Notes under the pieces: model-generated
The model's database searches: none
What the model was told of the DNA's origin: nothing
Seen by the model: the letters and a program-made list of their open reading frames with translations, nothing else
Source: Bacillota bacterium
GTDB taxonomy: Bacteria; Bacillota; Clostridia; Acetivibrionales; DTU013
Reading direction: 5' to 3'
Assembly: GCA_023435925.1 (NCBI GenBank)
Contig: JAEZLF010000100.1
Span: 1-38,588, forward strand
DNA: 38,588 nt
Position numbers and translations under genes: made by a program
Part shown: piece after piece, positions 32,163 to 38,588 of the stretch
How the letters are laid out: the number at the start of each line of letters is the position of its first letter
How positions within the stretch are numbered: position 1 is the stretch's first letter

Positions 32163-33416
32163 ATGAATACTCTGAAGAATCAATATATAGAATTATGGGA
32201 AAACACACCGGATACGTTTCCGTCAGGCTGGGAACAATTCAGCGATATGCAGCGTCATGAAAAAGACAGAAGGATGGATTCGTATACAGATGAAATCATT
32301 CTTCTTGTCAAAGGATTTTCAGACAATCATGATGAGTGCCAATCCAGATGGGGTACTTCTCTGAAAAAGCTGCTTTTTAACTGCGGTTTTAACATTATCG
32401 GCCTTGACAATGGAAGTATGGATTTTCTGCTAAACGGTGGCTTTTGTGAAACGACTTCTGCTTTTATTACACAAGCACGGGAGTTTGATGAAGGCTTTAA
32501 AACAGATGATATCATGCAGGCCCTTAGAAATGTATGGATTATGAACTGTATACAAAAGCTGACGGGGCAGCGGATTGAGGCAACGCCTGCCATATTTGCA
32601 TACAGTATGCTCTATCCGTACACGGACAATTATCTTGACGCCCCATCTGTTTCAGATAGAAAGAAACTGCAGGTCAACAACAGATTTGAAAGAAGACTCG
32701 CCGGTGAGCTGCTGGAGCCGGGGTCTTCCTATGAAAGCAAGCTTTTCAGTTTGGTTCACATCATTGAACAGCAATATGCCCGCAATGAATATCCGATGGT
32801 ATATGAAAGCCTGCTGGGTATTCATACGGCTCAGAGTAAAAGTATTTTGCAGCATGGGAAAAAAGGAATGCAAAGCAGTTCGGATATTCTGCAGATCAGT
32901 ATTGAGAAGGGAGGAGCTTCGGTATATGCCGATGCCTGCCTTGTAAAGGGCCGTCTCTCTGCAGAGGAAAGCGGCTTTATGTTTGGGTTTGGCGTATTGC
33001 TGCAGTTTTTGGATGATCTTCAGGATGCAGCTGTTGATCGTAATAACGGCCATCATACCATTTTTTCAAAACAGGGATCAGAGAGCTCGGCAGAGTGTAA
33101 TACCAACCGCCTTATCAATTTTTTGCAATTCCTTCTGGAAGGGGACCGTTGCTTCACATCTTCTGATGCAACACAAATCAAAAACATCATGACAAAAAGC
33201 ATCCTGTTTTTGTTACTGGGAGCTGTAGCGTGTAACAGCCGCATGTACAGCAGGAGTTATCTGACGAAGCTGGAAGGACTCTCGCCGCTGAGCTTCAGTT
33301 ATCTGAAAAGCTTTTATAAAAGAATTGGCAGAGAATACGGAAAGCTGAAAATCAAGCTGGCAGTCAAGCCAATCGAAGTTTCAATGGCAAAAGCCTTTGC
33401 GTCTGCTACGCTTTAG
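32163..33416 (+). CDS. Class I isoprenoid synthase-like protein of unknown product
   Basis: The 417-residue, all-helical protein has two Asp-rich motifs in the order and spacing of class I isoprenoid (terpene/prenyl) synthases. They are YPYTDNYLD near residue 155 and FLDDLQDAAVDRNNGHHTIF near 283-302, the second being a DDxxD followed by a basic/His-rich segment. Such Asp pairs bind Mg2+ and a prenyl diphosphate. The N-terminal 100 residues and the C-terminus match nothing I recognise, and there is no FARM-type context of ordinary polyprenyl synthases. No MEP, carotenoid or quinone genes are near. Translation is probably coupled to pspC upstream, which suggests a membrane-related role. Function is inferred, not established. 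Confidence 0.65.
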   Translation: MNTLKNQYIELWENTPDTFPSGWEQFSDMQRHEKDRRMDSYTDEIILLVKGFSDNHDECQSRWGTSLKKLLFNCGFNIIGLDNGSMDFLLNGGFCETTSAFITQAREFDEGFKTDDIMQALRNVWIMNCIQKLTGQRIEATPAIFAYSMLYPYTDNYLDAPSVSDRKKLQVNNRFERRLAGELLEPGSSYESKLFSLVHIIEQQYARNEYPMVYESLLGIHTAQSKSILQHGKKGMQSSSDILQISIEKGGASVYADACLVKGRLSAEESGFMFGFGVLLQFLDDLQDAAVDRNNGHHTIFSKQGSESSAECNTNRLINFLQFLLEGDRCFTSSDATQIKNIMTKSILFLLLGAVACNSRMYSRSYLTKLEGLSPLSFSYLKSFYKRIGREYGKLKIKLAVKPIEVSMAKAFASATL

Positions 33417-33464
33417 GGAATAATCTTTGTGGTAATCAGACTATATAACTACATATTTTTGTGA

Positions 33465-33482
33465 TAATATGATTGTATCCCC
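33465..33482 (+). repeat. Direct repeat ATAATATGATTGTATCCC, copy A
   Basis: The same 18 bases recur around 33683-33700, about 218 bp away. Both copies are followed by C(0-1)AAAAG and begin a CCCAAAAG-type hairpin. They bracket the six-hairpin element and may mark a tandem duplication or insertion boundaries. Confidence 0.6.
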
Positions 33483-33682
33483 AAAAGTTAAGTTTTAACT
33501 TTTGGGCGCAAGATTCGGAACGAATCTTGCATGAAGCCATTAACAGCATACTTACAAATGGCTTCAGATACAATCAAGGATTGCCACAGGATGCTGCTTC
33601 ATTATTTCAACAGCATCTTTCTGCAAGCTTAATCGAAGGGGCTTGCAGAAAAAAGTCATGAAATGACTTTCTGGCGGCAATC
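33471..33682. repeat. Two-module, six-hairpin branched palindromic element
   Basis: Module 1 (33471-33575): outer stem GATTGTATC/GATACAATC (9 bp) encloses three perfect hairpins. These are a 12-bp stem at 33480-33506 (3-nt loop), a 10-bp stem at 33508-33530 (GAA loop) and a 10-bp stem at 33532-33566 (15-nt loop). Module 2 (33579-33682): outer stem GATTGCC/GGCAATC (7 bp) encloses 7 bp at 33590-33617, 11 bp at 33618-33651 and 8 bp at 33652-33670 (GAA loop). Almost every base belongs to a stem or tight loop. A frame open across it (33473-33661) encodes nothing recognisable. The rest of the 529-bp gap between genes is described in the neighbouring entries. Confidence 0.85.
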
Positions 33683-33726
33683 ATAATATGATTGTATCCC
33701 AAAAGGTTAATTTTCGGCTTTTTGGG
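33683..33726 (+). repeat. Direct repeat copy B and partial hairpin
   Basis: The second copy of ATAATATGATTGTATCCC is followed by an imperfect hairpin, CCCAAAAG/CTTTTTGGG (33698-33705 and 33718-33726, one bulge). It looks like the beginning of a degenerate second unit of the element at 33471. Confidence 0.5.
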
Positions 33727-33752
33727 AATATTGCGTATTAAAGCATGAACAG

Positions 33753-33831
33753 TTGAACAACGTCACATTCTCCCACACAGGATGCATGGGCGAGCAGATG
33801 ACGAAGTCATCGACCAGCCGTCGTTGTTCAA
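33753..33831. repeat. Inverted repeat with inner GAA-loop hairpin
   Basis: TTGAACAACG (33753-33762) pairs with CGTTGTTCAA (33822-33831). Between them is a perfect 6-bp hairpin GATGAC-GAA-GTCATC (33797-33811). The right arm is also the first ten bases of repeat copy 3, so the two structures are fused. Confidence 0.7.
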
Positions 33832-33929
33832 ACGCCACGTTAAAGCGTGGCACACGAAGTGTAGCGCAGGGCGAATTCATTTTGCCCGCAGCGAGGGGGT
33901 ATGGGGGCTTGCCCCCATTAAAAATTGAA
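33822..33929 (+). repeat. Dispersed four-hairpin repeat, copy 3
   Basis: This copy aligns over 108 bp without gaps to 861-968. Hairpins: GCCACG/CGTGGC, ACAC-GAA-GTGT, GGGCGAA/TTTGCCC, and ATGGGGGC/GCCCCCAT with a 2-nt loop (33900-33918), the strongest H4 of the three copies. It ends directly before the ribosome site of maf (33929-33937). Confidence 0.78.
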
Positions 33930-33945
33930 AAGGTGGGTTTGTTTG

Positions 33946-34527
33946 ATGGATGCAATCATACTTGCATCTTCTTCACCAAGGAGAAGAGAATTATTGATTC
34001 AGGCCGGTATACCTTTTACGGTAATGCCGTCTGAGGTCGATGAGGAACATATTGAGTATTCAGGAACGCCTGAGGGAATGGCGGAATATCTTGCATGCAT
34101 AAAAGCTCAGGATGTTGCAGAAAAGGTGGACAAAGGTCTGGTGCTTGGTGCTGACACCATTGTGGTCTGCGAAGGTAATATTTTTGGGAAACCAAATGAC
34201 AGTAATGACGCTAAAAAAATGCTTGAACGCCTGAGCGGACGCGAACATTGCGTTATAACAGGGCTTGCACTCATTGATGCCGCAAATGGAATGCTGAAAA
34301 AAGGGTATGAGATGACAATGGTCAGGTTTTCAGCATTGACAGCAGAAAAAATTGAGGCATATATTAATACCGGAGAACCATTTGGTAAAGCAGGGGCATA
34401 TGCGATACAAGGATACGGTGCATTGCTTGTAGAAGGTATAAAGGGATGTTATTCGAATGTTGTCGGACTTCCACTTTACAGGCTTGGGTATCTTCTGGAA
34501 GAGTACGGAATAAAAATGATGCAATAA
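33946..34527 (+). CDS. maf: Maf family nucleoside triphosphate pyrophosphatase
   Basis: The product has 193 residues from ATG 33946, 8 nt after AAAGGTGGG (33929-33937); the frame extends upstream into repeat copy 3 and should not be used. Motifs: IILASSSPRRRELL at the N-terminus, EEHIEYSGTPEGMAEYLA, LGADTIVVCEGNIFGKP, MLERLSGREHCVITGLAL and YAIQGYGALLVEGIKGCYSNVVGLPL. The enzyme hydrolyses non-canonical or excess pyrimidine nucleoside triphosphates (dTTP/UTP type) and is linked to septum control in Bacillus. It heads the maf-radC-mreBCD-PBP2 series, the common order in Firmicutes. Confidence 0.95.
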   Translation: MDAIILASSSPRRRELLIQAGIPFTVMPSEVDEEHIEYSGTPEGMAEYLACIKAQDVAEKVDKGLVLGADTIVVCEGNIFGKPNDSNDAKKMLERLSGREHCVITGLALIDAANGMLKKGYEMTMVRFSALTAEKIEAYINTGEPFGKAGAYAIQGYGALLVEGIKGCYSNVVGLPLYRLGYLLEEYGIKMMQ

Positions 34528-34583
34528 AAATGGTAAAAATAAGAATAATTTAACAATATATAGAAATAATTACACAAAAATGG

Positions 34584-34589
34584 TATAGT
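34584..34589 (+). promoter_or_regulatory. Possible -10 of a radC-mre promoter
   Basis: TATAGT (34584-34589) has TAGAAA 17 bp upstream (34561-34566), in an AT-rich 109-bp gap between maf and radC. The -35 match is moderate, so this is tentative. Confidence 0.35.
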
Positions 34590-34636
34590 GAAGAGGTGAT
34601 GTTAAAAAATTTTTAAGAATGCGGGGGTTGACCAAA

Positions 34637-35335
34637 ATGGAATACAGACTTAGAATGAAGGATATACCGGTTAATGAAAGACCATATGAAAAGCTTGAGA
34701 AATATGGCTCAGAAGCGTTATCCAATGCCGAGCTGCTGGCAGTTATCATCAGAACAGGAAGCATGGAGGAAACTTCTGTAGCGTTGGCACAAAGATTGCT
34801 TTCACTTGGTGAGAATAACGGAGGAATTGCTTTTTTGCACGATTTATCCGTGGAGCAGCTCAGGAAGACCAAGGGTATCGGAAGGGTCAAAGCTCTACAG
34901 ATAAAAGCAGTAATGGAACTGTCAAAAAGAGTTTCTTCTTCGTTTATCCATAATAACCGGGTAACCATTAAATCCCCGGTTGAGGTTAGCGCACTTTTAA
35001 TGGAGGAAATGAGACACCTGAAAAAAGAAGTATTCAAGATCATACTGCTGAATACAAAAAACCACATTATCAAGTGCTTGAATGTTTCAGTAGGAAGTCT
35101 TAACTCATCAATAGTCCATCCGAGGGAAGTGTTCAGCGAAGCTGTCAAGGTGGGGTGTTCAGGAGTGCTGCTTGCACACAATCATCCCAGCGGTGACCCT
35201 GAGCCCAGCAGAGAGGACGTTGAGACAACGCAGCGGCTTGTTAATGCGGGCGGTATTTTAGGAATAAAGGTTCTGGACCATGTGGTCATTGGAGATGGAA
35301 GGTACATAAGCTTCAAGGAGCAGGGATTGATGTAA
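34637..35335 (+). CDS. radC: RadC family JAB-domain protein
   Basis: The product has 232 residues from ATG 34637, 8 nt after GGGGGT; ATG 34619 lies upstream of that site. The N-terminal helix-hairpin-helix part (ERPYEKLEKYGSEALSNAELLAVIIRTG; LRKTKGIGRVKALQIKAVMEL) is followed by a JAB/MPN metalloprotease-like domain with the full metal motif LLAHNHPSGDPEPSREDV. Despite its historical name, a direct DNA-repair role is not established. It lies 53 bp upstream of mreB in the same direction. Confidence 0.95.
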   Translation: MEYRLRMKDIPVNERPYEKLEKYGSEALSNAELLAVIIRTGSMEETSVALAQRLLSLGENNGGIAFLHDLSVEQLRKTKGIGRVKALQIKAVMELSKRVSSSFIHNNRVTIKSPVEVSALLMEEMRHLKKEVFKIILLNTKNHIIKCLNVSVGSLNSSIVHPREVFSEAVKVGCSGVLLAHNHPSGDPEPSREDVETTQRLVNAGGILGIKVLDHVVIGDGRYISFKEQGLM

Positions 35336-35388
35336 TGAAACGTACATACCTGATGCTCATTTGAAATTAGTTTGGGAGGACTTTATAA

Positions 35389-36411
35389 ATGGGTTTTTTT
35401 GCAAAAGATATTGGAATTGATTTGGGAACAGCCAATACACTTGTACATGTCAAAGGTAGAGGAATTGTTATAAGAGAACCCTCTGTCGTTGCTATCAATA
35501 AAAACACGAGAGCGATTCTGGCGGTGGGCGATGATGCAAAAAGCATGATTGGCAGGACACCAGGTGATATCGTTGCCATAAGACCTATGAAGGATGGTGT
35601 TATTGCAGATTTTGACATTACCCAGAGCATGCTGAAGCATTTCATCAAGAGAGCTATGAGCGGTGGCTTTATATCAAAGCCAAGAGTGGTCATTTGTGTG
35701 CCCTCAGGGGTTACGGAGGTAGAAAAGAGAGCCGTAGAGGAAGCGACTCTTCAGGCTGGCGCAAAGGAGGCCTATCTGATCGAAGAGCCGATGGCGGCAG
35801 CCATTGGAGCAAACCTTCCTGTTGAAGAACCAACCGGAAGCATGATAGTTGACATCGGAGGAGGAACCAGTGAAGTAGCAGTTATTTCTCTGGGAGGTAT
35901 TGTCACCAGTAAGTCATTGCGGATAGCAGGTGACGAGTTCGATGAATCCATCGTGCATTTTGTTAAAAAAGAGTACAGCCTTATGATCGGAGAAAGATCA
36001 GCTGAGCAGATCAAGGTGACTGTCGGTAATGCGTATCCGAAGCCAAAGGAAGAATACATGGATGTAAGAGGAAGGGATCTTATCACAGGCCTGCCGAAAA
36101 ACATTTCCATATCCTCCAGCGAAATTAACGAAGCATTAAGGGAGCCTATCAACTCTATTGTTGATTCCATCAAATATACTCTTGAAAAAACACCGCCGGA
36201 GCTGGCTGCAGATATTATGGATAAAGGCATTATGCTTGCGGGTGGAGGAGCATTGCTGAGCGGCCTGGACAAGCTTATCAGAGAAGAGACGGGTATGCCG
36301 GTCACCGTTGCGGAAACACCACTCGACTGTGTAGCAATCGGAGCCGGTAAGGTGCTTGACGAAATTGAGACGCTAAAGAGAGTGCTGATATCACCTAGAA
36401 AATTAAGATAG
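35389..36411 (+). CDS. mreB: Rod shape-determining protein MreB
   Basis: The 340-residue actin homologue forms membrane-associated filaments that direct elongation-phase wall synthesis. Nucleotide-binding motifs: DIGIDLGTANTLV (phosphate 1), MIVDIGGGTSEVAVIS (phosphate 2) and GIMLAGGGALLSGLDKLI (adenosine). The N-terminal GFFAKDIG is hydrophobic, as in membrane-binding MreB forms. GGGAGGA precedes ATG 35389. mreC starts 15 bp after its stop, so mreBCD and PBP2 form one operon. Confidence 0.98.
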   Translation: MGFFAKDIGIDLGTANTLVHVKGRGIVIREPSVVAINKNTRAILAVGDDAKSMIGRTPGDIVAIRPMKDGVIADFDITQSMLKHFIKRAMSGGFISKPRVVICVPSGVTEVEKRAVEEATLQAGAKEAYLIEEPMAAAIGANLPVEEPTGSMIVDIGGGTSEVAVISLGGIVTSKSLRIAGDEFDESIVHFVKKEYSLMIGERSAEQIKVTVGNAYPKPKEEYMDVRGRDLITGLPKNISISSSEINEALREPINSIVDSIKYTLEKTPPELAADIMDKGIMLAGGGALLSGLDKLIREETGMPVTVAETPLDCVAIGAGKVLDEIETLKRVLISPRKLR

Positions 36412-36426
36412 AGAGGAGACATTCCA

Positions 36427-37287
36427 TTGCTGCGTCTTTTTAGAAGCAAATGGTTTATTGTGTCTTTAGTTACCATTGTACTCATTGTGGTCATGGGGGT
36501 TTCGGCAAACAAAAGCAGCAAATTAAATTGGTTGAATAATATCATCAGTGTGCCACTCACTCCTGTCCAGAGTTTTTTTTCATCGGTCGGACAAAAGGTA
36601 GAGGATAGCCTGTCCTTTTTCAAGGATATGGAAGCTGTTAAGAAGGAGAATGAAGAACTCAGAGCTGAAGTGGCTGAACTGCAGAAACACAGCAGAGAAT
36701 ATTCCGTACTGAAGAGTAAAAATGAAGAGCTGAGACAGGCCTTAAGCTTGAAGGAGCAATTCGGAGACTACACTGTTCTTGGTGCAAATATCATAGCAAT
36801 AGATCCCGGCAATTGGTTCAATGTATTTACCGTTGATATTGGAAGCCGGGATGGAGTGCAGGCCGACTACCCTGTGGTGACAAATGCAAAGGGTCTTGTC
36901 GGAAGGGTCTTGTCTTCTGATATCTCTTCGTCCAAGGTACTGACAATTATAGATGAGGAAAGCGCTGTATCCGGTTGGATTTCAAAAGCCGGGGGCGGCC
37001 ATGCGGTTGTAAGGGGAGATCTGACTCTCAAAGAAAAAGGACTCTGCAAAATGGACTATATTCCGCTTGAGGTCGATGTTGAAGTTGGGGATGTTATTGA
37101 AACCTCCGGGGTTGGAGGTGTTTACCCAAAAGGAATTGTGATTGGTGAAGTCATTGAAGTAAGAAAAGCCAACAGCGAATTGGACAGATATGCTATTATT
37201 CAGCCTTTAGCGGATTTCAAGAGACTTGAAGAGGTGTATGTACTCAAAAGCAATGAAATACAGGAAACAGGCAGTGTTGAAAAATGA
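36427..37287 (+). CDS. mreC: Rod shape-determining protein MreC
   Basis: The product has 286 residues from TTG 36427, 8 nt after GAGGAG. It has one N-terminal membrane helix (WFIVSLVTIVLIVVMGVSA, about 10-30), a coiled coil (about 65-105, KKENEELRAEVAELQKHS...) and the extracellular double beta-barrel with VVTNAKGLVGRVLSS and DVIETSGVGGVYPKGIVIGEV. MreC scaffolds the elongasome outside the membrane, contacting PBP2. It overlaps mreD by 4 bp (ATGA). Confidence 0.97.
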   Translation: MLRLFRSKWFIVSLVTIVLIVVMGVSANKSSKLNWLNNIISVPLTPVQSFFSSVGQKVEDSLSFFKDMEAVKKENEELRAEVAELQKHSREYSVLKSKNEELRQALSLKEQFGDYTVLGANIIAIDPGNWFNVFTVDIGSRDGVQADYPVVTNAKGLVGRVLSSDISSSKVLTIIDEESAVSGWISKAGGGHAVVRGDLTLKEKGLCKMDYIPLEVDVEVGDVIETSGVGGVYPKGIVIGEVIEVRKANSELDRYAIIQPLADFKRLEEVYVLKSNEIQETGSVEK

Positions 37288-37799
37288 AATTGAAATTAGT
37301 TTTTTATTCCTTTTTTATATTGGTACTATTAGTGGTACAAACCACATTACTTGATTATTTGTCAATCTACGGAGTAAAGCCCAATATTGTCATTGTTTTT
37401 GTTATTATTACAGCGCTCATAAGAGGAAATGTAGAAGGCAGTGTCGTGGGCTTTTTTGCCGGGTTGGCTCTGGATATGCTGACAGGTAATTTACTTGGTC
37501 TATATGCACTTCTTGGTTTTTATCTGGGGATCGCAGCAGGATCCATTAACAGGCGGCTTTTTAGGGAAAATCTGCTGGTTGTTTTGTTTTTTACCTTTGT
37601 GTATTCTGTTGTATATGAAATGGTGATTTATATATTACATCATATCATGGATGGAACGATTTCTTTATTGTATCCGTTTACCCGGATTATACTGCCGGAA
37701 GCATTATATAACTGTGCGGCGGCTGTTTTCATTTATTTGCTGATGATTAAGGCCGACCGGCTATTTTCTGATAACGGGAAAATGGCGAGAAAGTACTGA
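37284..37799 (+). CDS. mreD: Rod shape-determining protein MreD
   Basis: The 171-residue integral membrane protein has about five helices, for example FYSFFILVLLVVQTTLLDYL, PNIVIVFVIITALIRG, GSVVGFFAGLALDMLTGNLLG and a C-terminal helix ending LLMIKADRLF. The GxxxGFxxGLxxD pattern is typical of MreD. Its ATG overlaps the mreC stop (ATGA), so translation is coupled. Confidence 0.95.
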   Translation: MKLKLVFYSFFILVLLVVQTTLLDYLSIYGVKPNIVIVFVIITALIRGNVEGSVVGFFAGLALDMLTGNLLGLYALLGFYLGIAAGSINRRLFRENLLVVLFFTFVYSVVYEMVIYILHHIMDGTISLLYPFTRIILPEALYNCAAAVFIYLLMIKADRLFSDNGKMARKY

Positions 37800-37855
37800 A
37801 GATGGATTGCCGGTTTACGGGATGAAAAATTACGGCAGTCAACGGAGGTGTTCTT

Positions 37856-38588
37856 TTGAAGGATAAGTTGAATAATAGATATATGATGCTGGGCCTGGGT
37901 TTCATTATATTTGGTCTTATTATTGTTTTTCGTCTATTTAATCTGCAGATCGTAGATGGCGCAAAGTATAGCGCTTATTCCGAGAGAAGTGTTTTAAAGG
38001 AAATTCCGATTGAAGCACCCAGAGGCAAAATCTTTGACAGGAACGGATCACCTATAGCAGTAAATAAACAGGGATTTGCGATACATATTGTCAAGACTGG
38101 CATTAATACATCTGAATTAAATGAGATGCTGCTTAAGCTTACTCATGTACTGGAAAAAAATAATGTCAGTCATGTGGACAGCTTCTCTAAATATCTGACA
38201 TTTAATCCGATAACGTTTAACAATAAATCTCTCGAAGAAATTGAAAAATGGCAGAAGAATGAAAACAGGCTCGGTATGAAGCCGGAAGACGTTAAGCAAA
38301 CACCGGAAGAGCTTTTCAGATATCTCAGAGATGAAAAGTTCAAAATCGACAAGACTTATACGGACGAGCAGGCCTATAAAATTATGCTGCTGCGATATGA
38401 AATTCTCGTTGACAACTGGAACTTTTCCACTGGTGGAACGGTTACTTTGGCAACTGACGTTAAAATGGATACCATATCTGAAATTGAGGAGAGGCATCAT
38501 GAATTTCCCGGCATTATTACGTCCTCCGAACCGGTCAGAGAGTATGTCGATGCATCAGATTCGGCACATGTGCTTGGCTATATCGGAG
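37856..38588 (+). CDS. mrdA: Penicillin-binding protein 2 (N-terminal part, cut by window end)
   Basis: An open frame of at least 244 residues runs off the window. It starts at TTG 37856, 6 nt after GGAGGTG (37843-37849). Visible parts: one membrane anchor (MLGLGFIIFGLIIVFRLFNLQIVDG) and the start of the PBP dimerisation domain with EIPIEAPRGKIFDRNGSPIAVN. The pedestal region includes ITSSEPVREYVDASDSAHVLGYIG, the usual sequence before the transpeptidase domain. The catalytic SxxK lies beyond the window. It is the elongation-specific class B transpeptidase, consistent with position after mreBCD. Confidence 0.93.
   Translation, partial: MKDKLNNRYMMLGLGFIIFGLIIVFRLFNLQIVDGAKYSAYSERSVLKEIPIEAPRGKIFDRNGSPIAVNKQGFAIHIVKTGINTSELNEMLLKLTHVLEKNNVSHVDSFSKYLTFNPITFNNKSLEEIEKWQKNENRLGMKPEDVKQTPEELFRYLRDEKFKIDKTYTDEQAYKIMLLRYEILVDNWNFSTGGTVTLATDVKMDTISEIEERHHEFPGIITSSEPVREYVDASDSAHVLGYIG

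Noticed and set aside
33473..33661. 62-residue open frame within the six-hairpin element
   Set aside because: Its sequence is entirely accounted for by inverted repeats, there is no ribosome site, and the product resembles nothing.
33471..33929. CRISPR array
   Set aside because: No regularly spaced identical direct repeats or unique spacers; the repetition here is inverted (hairpins).
33753..34034. 93-residue open frame over the inverted repeat, copy 3 and the start of maf
   Set aside because: It is out of frame with maf and crosses hairpins of the repeat; shared sequence with copies 1 and 2 shows it is repeat, not gene.

Overview
The window looks like chromosome of a spore-forming, anaerobic, low-to-mid GC Gram-positive of the class Clostridia. 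Support: strong AGGAGG-type ribosome sites with frequent TTG and GTG starts, a Spo0E-family gene, a SleB-type cell wall hydrolase behind a c-di-AMP riboswitch, an Asp23/Gls24 gene, the maf-radC-mreBCD-PBP2 order, and a eukaryote-like NADP isocitrate dehydrogenase. The species cannot be named from sequence alone.

Layout. 1-870: the tail of a probable corrinoid-methyltransferase-associated cluster (small C-terminal fragment plus a DUF1638 protein). 986-5626: a YesN/YesM two-component pair, divergent from an orphan efflux-adaptor lipoprotein. 5702-9387: a cupin-AraC regulator divergent from a GH78 alpha-L-rhamnosidase. 9542-12380: a permuted papain-like hydrolase, peptidase T, and a LysM/SleB hydrolase with a c-di-AMP riboswitch. 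12706-21543: a giant NdvB-like cyclic beta-1,2-glucan synthase. 21489-25521: a Cys-rich protein, a Spo0E-like peptide, an ECF-type S component, a SEC-C protein and isocitrate dehydrogenase. 25636-29427: a PDZ membrane protein paired with an unusual signal-less BMP-domain protein, then a phosphoesterase. 29633-33416: asnS, an Asp23 protein, PspC and a class I isoprenoid-synthase-like protein. 33946-38588: maf, radC, mreB, mreC, mreD and the start of PBP2, a cell-shape and division cluster.

The least explained part is 33417-33945, immediately upstream of maf. It has no convincing gene but holds a chain of perfect hairpins. Two consecutive modules (33471-33575 and 33579-33682) each have an outer GATTG.../...CAATC closing stem enclosing exactly three hairpins. 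An inverted repeat (33753-33831) follows, then a copy of a roughly 108-bp four-hairpin element. That element recurs at 861-968 and, inverted and shortened, at 23557-23645. Sequence differences among its three copies largely keep the stems paired (G-C to G-T, A-T to G-T). This could be a non-autonomous mobile element family, a structured leader RNA, or both; I do not recognise it as a named family.
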